41,448 nucleotides of DNA from contig LBWG01000007.1 of NCBI GenBank assembly GCA_000993535.1, forward strand, positions 1 to 41,448, read 5' to 3'. The notes under the pieces are model-generated. The model was given only the letters and a program-made list of their open reading frames with translations. It made no database searches and was not told the origin of the DNA. Below, in pieces: positions 1-9,073 of this stretch. How positions within the stretch are numbered: the stretch's first letter is position 1; each line of letters opens with the position of its first letter. The translations under genes were made by a program, and so were the position numbers. Source of the stretch: Candidatus Uhrbacteria bacterium GW2011_GWF2_39_13. GTDB lineage: Bacteria; Patescibacteriota; Patescibacteriia; UBA9934; GWF2-40-263.

Positions 1-1
1 A

Positions 2-46
2 GATAAGACGCAAGAAGGTAATCAACTCGAGATGAGGTGGGTCTAG
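2..46 (+). CDS. Possible 3' end of an upstream gene (partial)
   Basis: One frame is open from the window edge for 14 codons and ends in TAG at 44-46, reading ...TQEGNQLEMRWV. The stop sits directly on a GC-rich hairpin (45-62), as expected at the end of a gene. The piece is too short for any family call and could be chance. Confidence 0.25.
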   Translation, partial: DKTQEGNQLEMRWV

Positions 47-91
47 CCCCTTTGCAGGGGCTTTCCTGACGCTACCGGCTTTGCCGGTAGC
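45..91. terminator. Two GC-rich hairpins upstream of the ABC-F gene
   Basis: The first hairpin has a 7-bp stem (45-51 with 56-62) and loop TTGC. The second has a perfect 9-bp stem (71-79 with 83-91) around a TTT loop. Neither is followed by a convincing T run. They could end the upstream gene or form part of a regulatory leader for the ABC-F gene. Confidence 0.5.
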
Positions 92-160
92 TTGTTACTT
101 GATAATGTCTTGAATTTTGACTTTTGCTGATTTTTCTTGTAGTCTTTTGGCAAAACTAAG

Positions 161-181
161 ACACCGCCCGCAAGGCGGTGT
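161..181. terminator. Hairpin just before the ABC-F gene
   Basis: An 8-bp perfect stem (ACACCGCC at 161-168 with GGCGGTGT at 174-181) closes the loop CGCAA and ends 18 nt before the ATG at 200. It is the third hairpin in a 140-nt leader. It could be a terminator for upstream transcription or an attenuator. Confidence 0.5.
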
Positions 182-199
182 TTGCTTACACTCTTAACT

Positions 200-1660
200 A
201 TGACTAACAACACGACAGTCATTCGATTTGAAAATGTCTCTTTTGGGTATGATGACGATAATCCCATTTTGGATGAGGCAAGTTTTTCTGTTCCTGAAAA
301 TGGAAAGTTTACGGTCATGGGGCAAAACGGAGCAGGGAAGAGCACGATTTTTAAACTCATCACAGGCGAGCTTAAACCAGACGAGGGAAAAATTCACTTG
401 CCTTTGAATGCGACGACCGCTACAGCTAAACAGGTCATGGCTCGTGAACATCTGAACGAGACGGTTTTAGAATTTTTTGCTCATGCGTTTGCGGAAAAAA
501 AATATGATCTTGATCGCAGAATTCAAAACATTCTTGATACCGTTAATCTCACAACACCATTTGATAAAAAAATTGGAGAGTTTTCTGGTGGACAACAGGC
601 ACGATTGTTACTGGCGTATGCCTTGATTCAAGAACCAGATATTTTGCTTTTAGACGAGCCAACCAATAATTTGGATCGTGATGGAATTGATCATCTCACC
701 ACTTTTTTGATCATGTATGAAAAGACGGTATTAGTGATTTCTCATGATGCGGATTTTTTGAATGCCTTTACAGAAGGCGTCCTTCATTTGGATGTGTTTA
801 CCGGAAAAGTCGAGAAATACGATGGAAACTATACAGACGTGGTTGTAGAGATTTCCGCGCGAGTGGAACGAGATCGAATGCTCAACGCACGTCTTTTAAA
901 AGACATTCAGGATCGAAAAGACAAGATCAATTTTTTTGCACACAAAGGTGGAAAGATGCGAAAACTTGCGAGCAAGCTTCGAGATCAGGTTGCCGATGAT
1001 GAAGAAAATATGGTTGATGTAAAACGTGATGATAAGACGATTAAAGATTTTACGATTCCGGCCCAACCGTTTACGGATGTGATCGTTCACCTCACATCCG
1101 TTAAGGTGATCAAGAATCATGAGGCTCATGAAGTCGCGCTGGATCTCAAATTACGTAGAGGTCAACATCTTTTTGTTTCTGGTCCAAACGGTATTGGGAA
1201 AAGTACCCTGTTGCGGACCCTTTTTGAAGGAGTAGATCCTGGAGCCAAAATTACACTGGGAGTTCAGGTTGGATATTATCGCCAGGATTTTTCTGGTTTG
1301 GATTTTGAACAGACCGCCTATCAAGCGCTTGAATCGGTGATGGGAGTTCCCAATAACGAGACATTGCGTCGTACCGCTGCTCAGTTTCTTTTTGATTCAG
1401 ACGCTCTGCGCACAAAAGTGGGTGCGCTTTCTGAAGGACAAAAAGGGCTCCTTTGTTTTGCCCGTTTTGTTCTTCAAACTCCAGGACTTCTTATTTTTGA
1501 TGAGCCAACAAACCATATTAACTTCCGCCATCTTCCGGTGATTGCTCGAGCTTTGAATGAATATGAAGGAGCGATGATTGTCGTCAGTCACGCAGAAGAA
1601 TTTGTTGGTAGCATTCGTTTTGATCAAGAATTGGATCTCTCCACAAAGGTTTCTTCTTAA
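200..1660 (+). CDS. ABC-F family ATPase
   Basis: This 486-residue protein has two ABC ATPase domains and no membrane segments, the layout of ABC-F translation factors (EttA, Uup and ribosome-protection types) that act at the ribosomal E site. Domain 1 has Walker A GQNGAGKST (about 41-49), signature FSGGQQ and Walker B LLLDEPTNNLD. Domain 2 has Walker A GPNGIGKST, a variant signature LSEGQKG and DEPTNHIN, where the usual final Asp is Asn. The basic linker around HKGGKMRKLASKLRD matches the tRNA-contacting linker of the family. I place the start at ATG 200; a TTG six codons upstream is also in frame. A weak -10 (TACACT, 187-192) ends 7 nt before the ATG. The exact subfamily cannot be told from sequence alone. 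Confidence 0.9.
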   Translation: MTNNTTVIRFENVSFGYDDDNPILDEASFSVPENGKFTVMGQNGAGKSTIFKLITGELKPDEGKIHLPLNATTATAKQVMAREHLNETVLEFFAHAFAEKKYDLDRRIQNILDTVNLTTPFDKKIGEFSGGQQARLLLAYALIQEPDILLLDEPTNNLDRDGIDHLTTFLIMYEKTVLVISHDADFLNAFTEGVLHLDVFTGKVEKYDGNYTDVVVEISARVERDRMLNARLLKDIQDRKDKINFFAHKGGKMRKLASKLRDQVADDEENMVDVKRDDKTIKDFTIPAQPFTDVIVHLTSVKVIKNHEAHEVALDLKLRRGQHLFVSGPNGIGKSTLLRTLFEGVDPGAKITLGVQVGYYRQDFSGLDFEQTAYQALESVMGVPNNETLRRTAAQFLFDSDALRTKVGALSEGQKGLLCFARFVLQTPGLLIFDEPTNHINFRHLPVIARALNEYEGAMIVVSHAEEFVGSIRFDQELDLSTKVSS

Positions 1661-1664
1661 AGAT

Positions 1665-2357
1665 ATGTTTGCTCCTACTGTTATTTACGAAGACAACCAT
1701 TTGTTAGTGGTTGAAAAACCGATCAACATACCCGTCCAAGAGGATGCCAGTGAGGATCCAGATTTGCTGACATTGCTTAAACAATGGATTAAAGAAAGAG
1801 ATCAAAAACCCGGCAATGTGTTTCTTGGGCTTGTTCATCGTTTGGATCGTCCTGTGGGAGGCGTGATGGTTTTTGCGAAAACCTCTAAAGCGGCTTCTCG
1901 GCTTGCCAAGCAGATGTATGCTCGGACGTTTGAAAAAGAATATCTTACCGTTGTGCGAGGCGTGCCAATGTTTGCCTCTGGAAGGCTTGTCCATTGGTTG
2001 CTCAAAGATGAAGATACAAATATCGTCCATTGTGTGCCTGAAGGAACGCCTGATGCCAAGCGTGCTGTTCTTGAATATGAATGTCTTGAAACACAGGATG
2101 GTTTAAGTCTTATCAAGATTCAATTGGAAACAGGCCGTTCGCATCAAATTCGTGTTCAGATGGCTGAAATTGGATGCGTGATTTATGGAGATCAAAAGTA
2201 CGGAGTTTGTGTGAACGAGCCTGGTCAACAGTTAGCTCTTTGGTCCACAAACATTCGTTTTTTCCATCCAACAAAAGATGAACCAATGATGTTTACAAGT
2301 ATTCCACCAAAAAAATATCCCTGGAATCTTTTTGCTGATCATCCGGAACTTCTTTAG
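1665..2357 (+). CDS. RluA-family RNA pseudouridine synthase
   Basis: The 230-residue protein should isomerise specific uridines of rRNA or tRNA to pseudouridine. The family motif HRLDRPVGG is at about 58-66, with Asp61 the expected catalytic aspartate. The later SHQIRVQMAEIG stretch is also typical of the RluA/RluC/RluD fold. There is no N-terminal S4 RNA-binding domain, so it resembles the shorter members (RluA, TruC) rather than RluC or RluD. The ATG at 1665 is 4 nt after the ABC-F stop codon, so the two are probably co-transcribed and both serve the translation apparatus. The target uridine is not predictable here. Confidence 0.9.
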   Translation: MFAPTVIYEDNHLLVVEKPINIPVQEDASEDPDLLTLLKQWIKERDQKPGNVFLGLVHRLDRPVGGVMVFAKTSKAASRLAKQMYARTFEKEYLTVVRGVPMFASGRLVHWLLKDEDTNIVHCVPEGTPDAKRAVLEYECLETQDGLSLIKIQLETGRSHQIRVQMAEIGCVIYGDQKYGVCVNEPGQQLALWSTNIRFFHPTKDEPMMFTSIPPKKYPWNLFADHPELL

Positions 2358-2380
2358 ATTGAAGCGTCCGGATTTTTATT
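2341..2380 (+). terminator. Intrinsic terminator overlapping the end of the pseudouridine synthase gene
   Basis: ATCCGGA (2341-2347) pairs with TCCGGAT (2367-2373), with an inner TTC/GAA pairing, followed by a T-rich run. The stem contains the stop codon of the upstream gene and the T run overlaps the stop codon of the convergent small gene, so space here is very compact. Confidence 0.7.
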
Positions 2381-2654
2381 CCCCATTTACATAAAACCTC
2401 TGACCCCAGAAGGAGATGAAATAGTAATCTTCTGCGCAGGCGTCTACGTTTGCACCAAACGGCACCCAACGGACATTCAAGCAGGATCCGTCGCAGTCGC
2501 AGGTGTTTTTCGGTTTTTTGAAATTTTCAGCGTCGTTTCCACGGAAAAATTTACTTTCCATAATGTTTTCTCCATTATCCATCCAAAGCCATGGACTTGC
2601 GAAGGCGAGAGCGAAGAGAATGGTGGCACAGAGACTGATGATGATTTTTTTCAT
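2376..2654 (-). CDS. Small secreted protein, unknown function
   Basis: This 92-residue protein starts with a short basic tip and a hydrophobic stretch (MKKIIISLCATILFALAFAS), a good signal peptide or anchor. The mature part contains a cysteine cluster, TCDCDGSC, plus one further Cys (DACAED), and is rich in aromatic residues. I do not recognise the family. The cluster could bind metal or form disulfides outside the cell. It is the last gene of a minus-strand run, 10 nt after the DUF1653 gene. Confidence 0.65.
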   Translation of the reverse strand: MKKIIISLCATILFALAFASPWLWMDNGENIMESKFFRGNDAENFKKPKNTCDCDGSCLNVRWVPFGANVDACAEDYYFISFWGQRFYVNGE

Positions 2655-2664
2655 ACGTATGGAT

Positions 2665-2901
2665 TTACGATTTTTCTTGTGATGTTTCTATCAGTGCGAA
2701 TCGTTGAACATCTGTTCCATTTACGATGACGGTTTCAAGAAACATCGTCTTAGGCCGCACCCAGAGCGCTTGATCTCCATAGATTTCGTCGGCGTAGAGT
2801 GCTTGATAAACCACCAATTCTTCTAATGTTTCGCTATGGCGTGCTGTGCCGATGACTTCATAGAGACCGCCTTTATAATGTTGGTATGTGCCTGATTTCA
2901 T
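2665..2901 (-). CDS. DUF1653 domain protein
   Basis: The 78-residue protein is a single DUF1653 domain. It shows the family landmarks [20 protein letters not shown] near the N terminus, then [13 protein letters not shown], and LWVRPKTMF. The family is small and widespread in bacteria, and to my knowledge its molecular role has not been established. It lies 12 nt after the large membrane protein gene and 10 nt before the small secreted protein gene on the same strand, so it is probably co-transcribed with both. Confidence 0.85.
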   Translation of the reverse strand: MKSGTYQHYKGGLYEVIGTARHSETLEELVVYQALYADEIYGDQALWVRPKTMFLETVIVNGTDVQRFALIETSQEKS

Positions 2902-2913
2902 AATTAAGAGATT

Positions 2914-5043
2914 TTATTTTTCAAAATCATACCTAAACAAATAGATCTGTCCGTCGCCCAGACTGCGCCAGTCGCTGGCGGTTGTCTTAGCCGTCTCGAT
3001 AATGCGCGGGGCGTCCCACCAGTAGCTGTTGACGAGGAAGAAAAGCGTGTTTACGTCTCCATGCATAGGAACAAGAGCAAGCGCTTGTTGGGCGGTTTCG
3101 CGCGTTGGGTGATCGTTCATGGCAAGGAAGTATTGGTACAATTTTTCACCGGTAGGAATGGGATAGAAAAAAAGGTCGCCGTAATAACGAAATCCGATTT
3201 CCTGGATGGCCCCGGCGGAAACAGATTGGTTGGCAAGAACCAGATAGGGCTTATCTTGGGCGAGCGTTTCCACAAGATGCACGGCATCAATGTCCGCCTG
3301 GCTTACGTTAAATCCTCGATTGGTTTCATAAGCGTCCCGTCTTGGATAACTTAAGTAGAAATGGCTTCCCATCATGACAACCAAAAGAAAAAGCACTCCA
3401 GTGCGCAGAACAAACGGCTGCTGTTTGATATTTACGAATACATGTCCAAGTCCCAAAATAACCAACGGAGCTAAGAAGAAGAGAATCAGTGGGAGTAGGC
3501 GATCGGCGTAATTAGAACGTTCGTAATTAATGAGAAAAGTAAATTCAAGAAGTCTGGACATGATGAAATAGTTCACGCCAAGAGCTACGACCATGATCAA
3601 CAGAATTCGAAACCGACGAGAGAGATCTGTGCGGTATTCCAACCAAGCAAAACCAGCAATGACAAAAAACAAAAGGAATGCGTTGAAACCGTAGAGATAG
3701 ATAAGATCTAACACAGGATCAAACCGATTTTCAAAAAAGATGGTGAGATTAAGTCCCTTGAGCCAGCTCAGAGGATTTAACGCGCTCCAGTTTATTCCCA
3801 GAGTTTGTCCACTGATGAGTGCGTTTGCCACAAAACTTAATGGAAGCACGATGCAGGAAAAAGCAATAAGACAGACTCGAATGATTTTATTTGTTTTGGG
3901 AGTACGGGGGTTGGTTCTGCTTGGGTCGGTCATCAGAAGCATAAAATAGAGCCCTGCAGGAATACCAGCAATAGGGTGAATGAGAAATGTGGCGAATGTT
4001 GTCAGACCAAGCACACCCAGGCGCGGGTGTTCCTTCTCAAACAGATAAGGAACAGACGCGAGAATTCCAAGCAAAATCCAAAGATTCGCCAGAGCTTGTG
4101 GGGTCGTCACGATAAATTGTGAGAGAGGAAGCAGGAATAGACCTGACAGGCATAACATGGACTCAGAACGAGTACGCAGAATATGTACGCACGCAAAATA
4201 CCAAGCCATGGGGAGCAGAAGGGCCGTTAATACCGGAACAAGAAAGGTATCGGTCAGATCAATCGAAAGGTCAAATCCGTGATGAAGGAATAACACCAAA
4301 ACATACTGGCCAATATAATAAAAAGGTTTTGGGGTGATCGTTCCAAAATTTGCAAGATGGACTTCCGTTGCTTTGTGAATAAATGAGTCAAATCCAAATC
4401 CAATAGGGAACACGATAGCGACAATACTTACGGTGGCAAATAAAAGACCGCAAACAAAGGTCAATGAGAGAGCCCGTTCTTTTCCTCGCCACAAGAGGGC
4501 AAGAATGAGCGCTGTCATGAGCAGATAGATAATAAAGATGTTTGTTGGCAGGCGTTCCCATACAGAACGAACAGCTTCTGTGATAGACGCATTTCCCAGT
4601 GTGATAAAAAACAACACGAATAAAAAGAGATAAAGACTGGAAACGAGCCAAACAATAGAAGGAATACGGTGGTGTTTTTCATGCCAGAGATCATGTAAAT
4701 GATTAAAAACCGTTTTTGTTTGGAAACGTTTTGTGATCCAAAGCATGATTGGTACAGTTAGAAGGATGACAATCGAAATGAGAGTCGGTGTAACCTGCCA
4801 AACGTAATAGGCAAAAGTCAGAACAATGAGAATGCAGGAAAGTAATGTCCAAAACCCAATCCACCAGCGTAAAATAGCTTTTTCAGAAAACACGAGGACT
4901 CCACCCAATTCCCAACCAAACACAACGGCGTAACAAATAAATAAAACAGATCCTAAGATTGCACAGTGCCAAATAGAGTTATTTAAAACAAAAAAAACTA
5001 GAAACAGGATACAAAAAATGGTAAGCTCAAAACGTCGTAGCAT
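2914..5043 (-). CDS. Multi-pass membrane protein, possible GT-C-type glycosyltransferase
   Basis: The 709-residue protein is dominated by hydrophobic segments, at least 14 by eye, starting at residue 5. The C-terminal ~130 residues are soluble and probably face outward. An extracytoplasmic loop reads FGFDSFIHKATEVH; an Asp and His in a first large loop recall the D-x(n)-H motifs of GT-C enzymes that use polyprenyl-linked sugars. That assignment is inference, because no diagnostic family motif is visible. The gene heads the minus-strand unit with DUF1653 and the small secreted protein. Its start codon lies 34 nt from the divergent envelope operon, so the two units may share a regulatory region. 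Confidence 0.7.
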   Translation of the reverse strand: MLRRFELTIFCILFLVFFVLNNSIWHCAILGSVLFICYAVVFGWELGGVLVFSEKAILRWWIGFWTLLSCILIVLTFAYYVWQVTPTLISIVILLTVPIMLWITKRFQTKTVFNHLHDLWHEKHHRIPSIVWLVSSLYLFLFVLFFITLGNASITEAVRSVWERLPTNIFIIYLLMTALILALLWRGKERALSLTFVCGLLFATVSIVAIVFPIGFGFDSFIHKATEVHLANFGTITPKPFYYIGQYVLVLFLHHGFDLSIDLTDTFLVPVLTALLLPMAWYFACVHILRTRSESMLCLSGLFLLPLSQFIVTTPQALANLWILLGILASVPYLFEKEHPRLGVLGLTTFATFLIHPIAGIPAGLYFMLLMTDPSRTNPRTPKTNKIIRVCLIAFSCIVLPLSFVANALISGQTLGINWSALNPLSWLKGLNLTIFFENRFDPVLDLIYLYGFNAFLLFFVIAGFAWLEYRTDLSRRFRILLIMVVALGVNYFIMSRLLEFTFLINYERSNYADRLLPLILFFLAPLVILGLGHVFVNIKQQPFVLRTGVLFLLVVMMGSHFYLSYPRRDAYETNRGFNVSQADIDAVHLVETLAQDKPYLVLANQSVSAGAIQEIGFRYYGDLFFYPIPTGEKLYQYFLAMNDHPTRETAQQALALVPMHGDVNTLFFLVNSYWWDAPRIIETAKTTASDWRSLGDGQIYLFRYDFEK

Positions 5044-5077
5044 AAAAATTTCTAGGATTACATTATCACTTTACCAT

Positions 5078-5656
5078 ATGTTTGAGCGCAATCCGCAAAA
5101 GCTGTTTCCGCACGATCATCTCATGCGCTATACCGTGATTCCTTTGATTCCAACATTCATCACACCCAACATGGTCACGGTGTTTCGGATGATCATGACT
5201 CCTGTTGTCCTTTGGTTTTTATATCTTGAGCAGTTCACGATCGGTGTGCCGATTTTTTTGTTTGTTGCTTTTACCGATGCCATGGATGGCTCGTTGGCTC
5301 GTTTGCGTAATCAAATTACCCAATGGGGGACATTTTACGATCCGCTTGCAGATAAAATCCTTATTAGCTCTGTGATTTTGTTGGTGGTGGTTCAACATGT
5401 CAATGTTATTTTTGGAGTGTTGATTCTTGGCATTGAAGCTCTTCTTTTGATTGGAGGATGTATTAAAAAAATGAACGGAAAAATTATAGGGTCGAACATC
5501 TTTGGTAAAACAAAGATGTTTCTTCAGGTGACTGGGGTTTTACTCCTGCTGATTGCTCTTTGGGCAGGGTTTGATTTGTTTATTCCTCTTTCTGTTGGAA
5601 CGCTTTCCCTTGCGATCGTTTTTGCCGTGATCAGTCTTTTTACCTATGGTCTTTAA
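5078..5656 (+). CDS. CDP-alcohol phosphatidyltransferase family protein
   Basis: This 192-residue membrane enzyme should transfer a phosphatidyl group from a CDP-activated lipid to an alcohol, as in PgsA-type phosphatidylglycerophosphate synthesis. The full CDP-OH-P motif is present: Asp67, Asp70-Gly71, Ala74-Arg75, Gly84, Asp88 and Asp92 in the standard spacing. Several hydrophobic helices follow. I chose ATG 5078; an in-frame ATG at 5018 would add 20 residues and overlap the divergent gene. It opens a five-gene plus-strand operon and its last 11 nt overlap the next gene. The acceptor alcohol cannot be told from sequence; glycerol-3-phosphate or inositol-phosphate are the usual options. Confidence 0.85.
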   Translation: MFERNPQKLFPHDHLMRYTVIPLIPTFITPNMVTVFRMIMTPVVLWFLYLEQFTIGVPIFLFVAFTDAMDGSLARLRNQITQWGTFYDPLADKILISSVILLVVVQHVNVIFGVLILGIEALLLIGGCIKKMNGKIIGSNIFGKTKMFLQVTGVLLLLIALWAGFDLFIPLSVGTLSLAIVFAVISLFTYGL

Positions 5657-7286
5657 CAAAACAGAGGTCTCAATAGATCGTTGGAGAAAGATCGCTCTGA
5701 TCACTATTACCTGTGTTTTTTTTCTTGGAAGTTTAATTCTCGTTAATTGTTCTTTTCTTTTTGTCTCTCCTGATGAAACAGCGAATGCTTATTTTGCAGA
5801 ACTTTTTGCACAGTCTGCTTCATTTCAAGGTCCTTATAATGAATTAGCAGATGAATTTGATCGAATTCATCCTCGCAGTACGGTAAATAATCACGGACAG
5901 CTTTTGCCTGGGAGTTTTTTGGGACTTTCTTTTTTATACGGAATCATTTCGATCGTGTTTGGGAAATGGGTTTTTTGGATTTTGACACCTCTTGTTACGA
6001 TAGGTACGGCTTATGCATGGAGAAAACTGATCGCTCAATGGACAAACGAACAGATTGGGGCGATAACGTTTATTTTATTTTTGATTCATCCTGCAGTTTG
6101 GTATTACACCGCGCGTGGAATGATGCATAACGTTTTGTTTCTCGATTTGTTTATTTTAGGGTGTTGGATGTGGATGGTGCGACCTATCGCACGTAAAATG
6201 GGAGATTTGAACATGACCTCTGTTTCTTTAGATGATTTTTTTGCAGGTTTGCTTTTTGGATTGGCTCTATTTGTTCGTTCTAGTGAAGTCCTTTGGATTG
6301 CGGTTCTTTTGTGTTTGTCGATTTTGATTTGGTGGCGCTCGCTTGTGTGGCGTCGTTTGCTAGTGGGCTTGTGCGGATTATTTTTGGGGTTAGGATTCTT
6401 TTTTGTGATGAATACTTTAAGCTACGGCCATCCATTGACTACAGGCTATACATTTCAAGTCTTTTCACCACAAGTACTTTCTCAACAACAATTTTTTGAT
6501 ATGGAAACGCTGGCAGACACGGTAACCGTTCTTCCTTTTGGATTTCATCCTAAAGTCGCTTGGCAGCATTTTTCTTCTTATGTTGTAGAAATGTTTTGGT
6601 GGTTAAGCGTGTTGGTATTACCAGGATTTTTTATTCTGTGGTCACAAAAAACAGGCCGATGGACACTCCGATGGGCACTGATTCTTTCTTTGTTGGTCAG
6701 TGTTTGGTTGGTATTGATGTATGGCAGCTGGGAGATTCATGATAATCCTGACTCAACACAAACTACGATGGCTAATTCCTATGTTCGATATTGGCTTCCT
6801 TTATATGTTTTTTTAACACCCATAATGGCTGCGACGATTTATTGGGTGTCTCAACGTGGTCGCTCTCTTTTTTCTAAACGTCTTATAACAATTTCATTTA
6901 TTCTTTTGATTCTTGGATTTAATGTGAGAACGGTGTTTTTACAAGGTCAAGATGGTCTTCTAAAAATGCGTTCCCAATTACAACATTCAGAATCTATTCA
7001 AGCTTCCGTATTACGATATACCTCACCAGGGAGCGTTATCATCGTCGATCGTTCGGATAAACTTTTTTTCCCACACCGGCAGGTTTGGTATCCTTTACGA
7101 GATGAAGCAACCTATGCAGCCATGCCAAGGCTCGTTGAGAAAACACAACTGTATTATTATGGAATTACTTTTCCGCAAGCGGATATAGAGTATCTCAATA
7201 CAGATCGTCTTAAGAACCTCGGTCTTCAGATTGAACTGATTGAAACATTCCAACAAGAGTCTCTTTATCGTATTTCTTCTTTTTAA
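5646..7286 (+). CDS. GT-C/GT39-like membrane glycosyltransferase (putative)
   Basis: The 546-residue protein has an N-terminal helix (about 18-38) followed by a loop with SPDETANAYFAE. An acidic pair (Asp43-Glu44) in the first outer loop is typical of GT-C enzymes of the ArnT/PMT type. Roughly ten further membrane helices and a soluble C-terminal domain of about 120 residues follow, again as in GT39-like proteins. Such enzymes move a sugar from a polyprenyl-phosphate donor to an acceptor outside the membrane. The start overlaps the previous gene by 11 nt, so translation is probably coupled. Donor and acceptor are unknown. Confidence 0.7.
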   Translation: MVFNKTEVSIDRWRKIALITITCVFFLGSLILVNCSFLFVSPDETANAYFAELFAQSASFQGPYNELADEFDRIHPRSTVNNHGQLLPGSFLGLSFLYGIISIVFGKWVFWILTPLVTIGTAYAWRKLIAQWTNEQIGAITFILFLIHPAVWYYTARGMMHNVLFLDLFILGCWMWMVRPIARKMGDLNMTSVSLDDFFAGLLFGLALFVRSSEVLWIAVLLCLSILIWWRSLVWRRLLVGLCGLFLGLGFFFVMNTLSYGHPLTTGYTFQVFSPQVLSQQQFFDMETLADTVTVLPFGFHPKVAWQHFSSYVVEMFWWLSVLVLPGFFILWSQKTGRWTLRWALILSLLVSVWLVLMYGSWEIHDNPDSTQTTMANSYVRYWLPLYVFLTPIMAATIYWVSQRGRSLFSKRLITISFILLILGFNVRTVFLQGQDGLLKMRSQLQHSESIQASVLRYTSPGSVIIVDRSDKLFFPHRQVWYPLRDEATYAAMPRLVEKTQLYYYGITFPQADIEYLNTDRLKNLGLQIELIETFQQESLYRISSF

Positions 7287-7291
7287 ATTTC

Positions 7292-8701
7292 ATGTTTATT
7301 CTCCGTTTTCTACAATTGGTGATCATCAGTGTTCCCATTGCGCTTTTTCTTTGGTTGGGAAATCAGTGGTTTATTCCCTCTGGCATGTTTAAGATTTCTC
7401 ATATGGTTGGAGAATCGTCGCCGTTTATTGATGAACTCAGACCAGAAACCCGAGTTGGTTCTGTTGAAAAAAGTGAACAAGGAGAATCGATTCAATCTCT
7501 TTTTGCAGATCCGGTCTTTTTTTTCCTTCACCCGCACCGAGTTTTTAGTAAAATCAATCTGGAAGTTTGGTTTCAAAATGAATCCCTTCCGTTGATTGAA
7601 CTGGGAGCCTTGTCAAAAATCCATCCGGACGTGTACACACTTGCCCCTCTCCAGAATCGAATCATCGACGATTCTTCTTGGAATCGGTTAGAAAAAAATG
7701 GACTCGTTTTACTTCAGCGTCAAAAAAACTACGATTCATTAGACGATTTTTTTGCGAATCCTCCTGAACGGAATCAGGTCGCTATTTATCGAACTTCGTT
7801 TGAAAATCCATATCGTCTTCCAACATATCAACCTATAGACAAGACACAGATGATTGATGTTTCTTTGAGAGGACATCACGAATTTAAAACATATATTAAA
7901 AATGAGACCCTTTTTTTTCGCTTCTCTTTTATGGATATGAATCGGGACGAAGGGGAGGATGTTACGCGTTTGACGGTTTTTAACGAATTAGGGCAGCCTG
8001 TTGCCGAGGTGCGTGCCTCAGATGATGAAAACGTAAGCGATGATGCTCATGTGGTAGATGGACTCAGAACCATCGAACTTCGGACAGAGGGTTTATCAGA
8101 GGGTGTTTATAAAGTCGTTATGGATGCGCCGCGTGATATTTTTTTCCGAAAGATAGAAACATCTCAACAAAAAATACTTTTTTTAAACACTCTTTTTATT
8201 GGGGATGAAATTGGGTATCGAGAACCTGGCCAAGGAGCCACCTTTTATACTCAATCACAGCGACTGCGCTTTCAGACGCGACACGCAGAGGGCATTCAGA
8301 CAATTCACTCAGGTGGGAGCACTCTCACGATTGCCCAGCCTTATGAGTGGCACACTCTTTCTTTGGATGGGGAAGGACTCCAATCCATCACCCTTCCTAC
8401 AGGAGATGTAGAAATTGTTACCGAAGGTGGGATGTCATTTTCAAAAGATCAATTTTTTCAACCAGATCCTCCAACACTCAATGCGTATACGTCCTTGGAT
8501 GAGATGGGAGTCGATTATGTGTTAGCCCGTTATGTATCTCCACGTTTAGAAGGGGATTGGTGGGTTGCTCATGTGGAATTTCCAGTAAGTATTCTGTATA
8601 TAGATGACCAGACATGGAAATTTAGTTTTTCAACGCCAGGTATTGAAGAGATGAATACTGATTGGAAGATTCATCAAATCAACGCTCTGTTATATCGTTA
8701 A
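7292..8701 (+). CDS. Membrane-anchored exported protein, unknown function
   Basis: The 469-residue protein has one N-terminal hydrophobic segment (about 3-25) and an otherwise soluble, beta-rich sequence that should sit outside the membrane. I do not recognise a domain. It contains a run of short beta-like strands (YKVVMDAPRDIFF, then LFLNTLFIGDEIGY), which suggests one or more beta-sandwich modules. It starts 5 nt after the GT-C-like gene and ends 3 nt before the next gene. That position suggests it helps assemble, bind or modify the product of the neighbouring glycosyltransferase. Confidence 0.7.
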   Translation: MFILRFLQLVIISVPIALFLWLGNQWFIPSGMFKISHMVGESSPFIDELRPETRVGSVEKSEQGESIQSLFADPVFFFLHPHRVFSKINLEVWFQNESLPLIELGALSKIHPDVYTLAPLQNRIIDDSSWNRLEKNGLVLLQRQKNYDSLDDFFANPPERNQVAIYRTSFENPYRLPTYQPIDKTQMIDVSLRGHHEFKTYIKNETLFFRFSFMDMNRDEGEDVTRLTVFNELGQPVAEVRASDDENVSDDAHVVDGLRTIELRTEGLSEGVYKVVMDAPRDIFFRKIETSQQKILFLNTLFIGDEIGYREPGQGATFYTQSQRLRFQTRHAEGIQTIHSGGSTLTIAQPYEWHTLSLDGEGLQSITLPTGDVEIVTEGGMSFSKDQFFQPDPPTLNAYTSLDEMGVDYVLARYVSPRLEGDWWVAHVEFPVSILYIDDQTWKFSFSTPGIEEMNTDWKIHQINALLYR

Positions 8702-8704
8702 TGT

Positions 8705-9073
8705 ATGAGATGGTTTGAGACAAAAAAAAAGGCGATAGAACTATTGACTCGAACAGGATTTTTGACCTGTCTTATTTCTTATATTCTGTTTTGGTTTACA
8801 GATTTTTTGATTCCAGGTTTTGTTTCTCGTTATTTTTCTGTTCACGTTTTTTTGCTTATCGCCTTGGTTTGTGGTCTCTTATGGTCTCATGTCATTGAAA
8901 CCTATACGCAACACCCGCGATTGCGACGTTTTGTGGTCTCTTCTTTGGGTCTTTTGCTTGCTCTGTTAACATGGAAGTTCACTTTCGGGTTAGGATTTGA
9001 ACGTTTTTTTCTAGTTATGGTAGTCTTTTTTACTCCAAGTCTTCTTTCTTTTTTTCTTAACGACCCAGTATGA
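8705..9073 (+). CDS. Small membrane protein, unknown function
   Basis: The 122-residue protein has about four hydrophobic helices joined by short polar loops (one reads ETYTQHPRLRRF). It has no motif I can name. It starts 3 nt after the exported protein and its last four bases (ATGA) overlap the start of rmlB, so it belongs to the same transcript. Its place suggests a role in the envelope polymer pathway. Confidence 0.65.
   Translation: MRWFETKKKAIELLTRTGFLTCLISYILFWFTDFLIPGFVSRYFSVHVFLLIALVCGLLWSHVIETYTQHPRLRRFVVSSLGLLLALLTWKFTFGLGFERFFLVMVVFFTPSLLSFFLNDPV

Noticed and set aside
5018-5077. Upstream start for the CDP-alcohol phosphatidyltransferase
   Set aside because: It would overlap the divergent gene's coding start and adds 20 residues before the region that looks like the domain start. 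ATG 5078 fits better.
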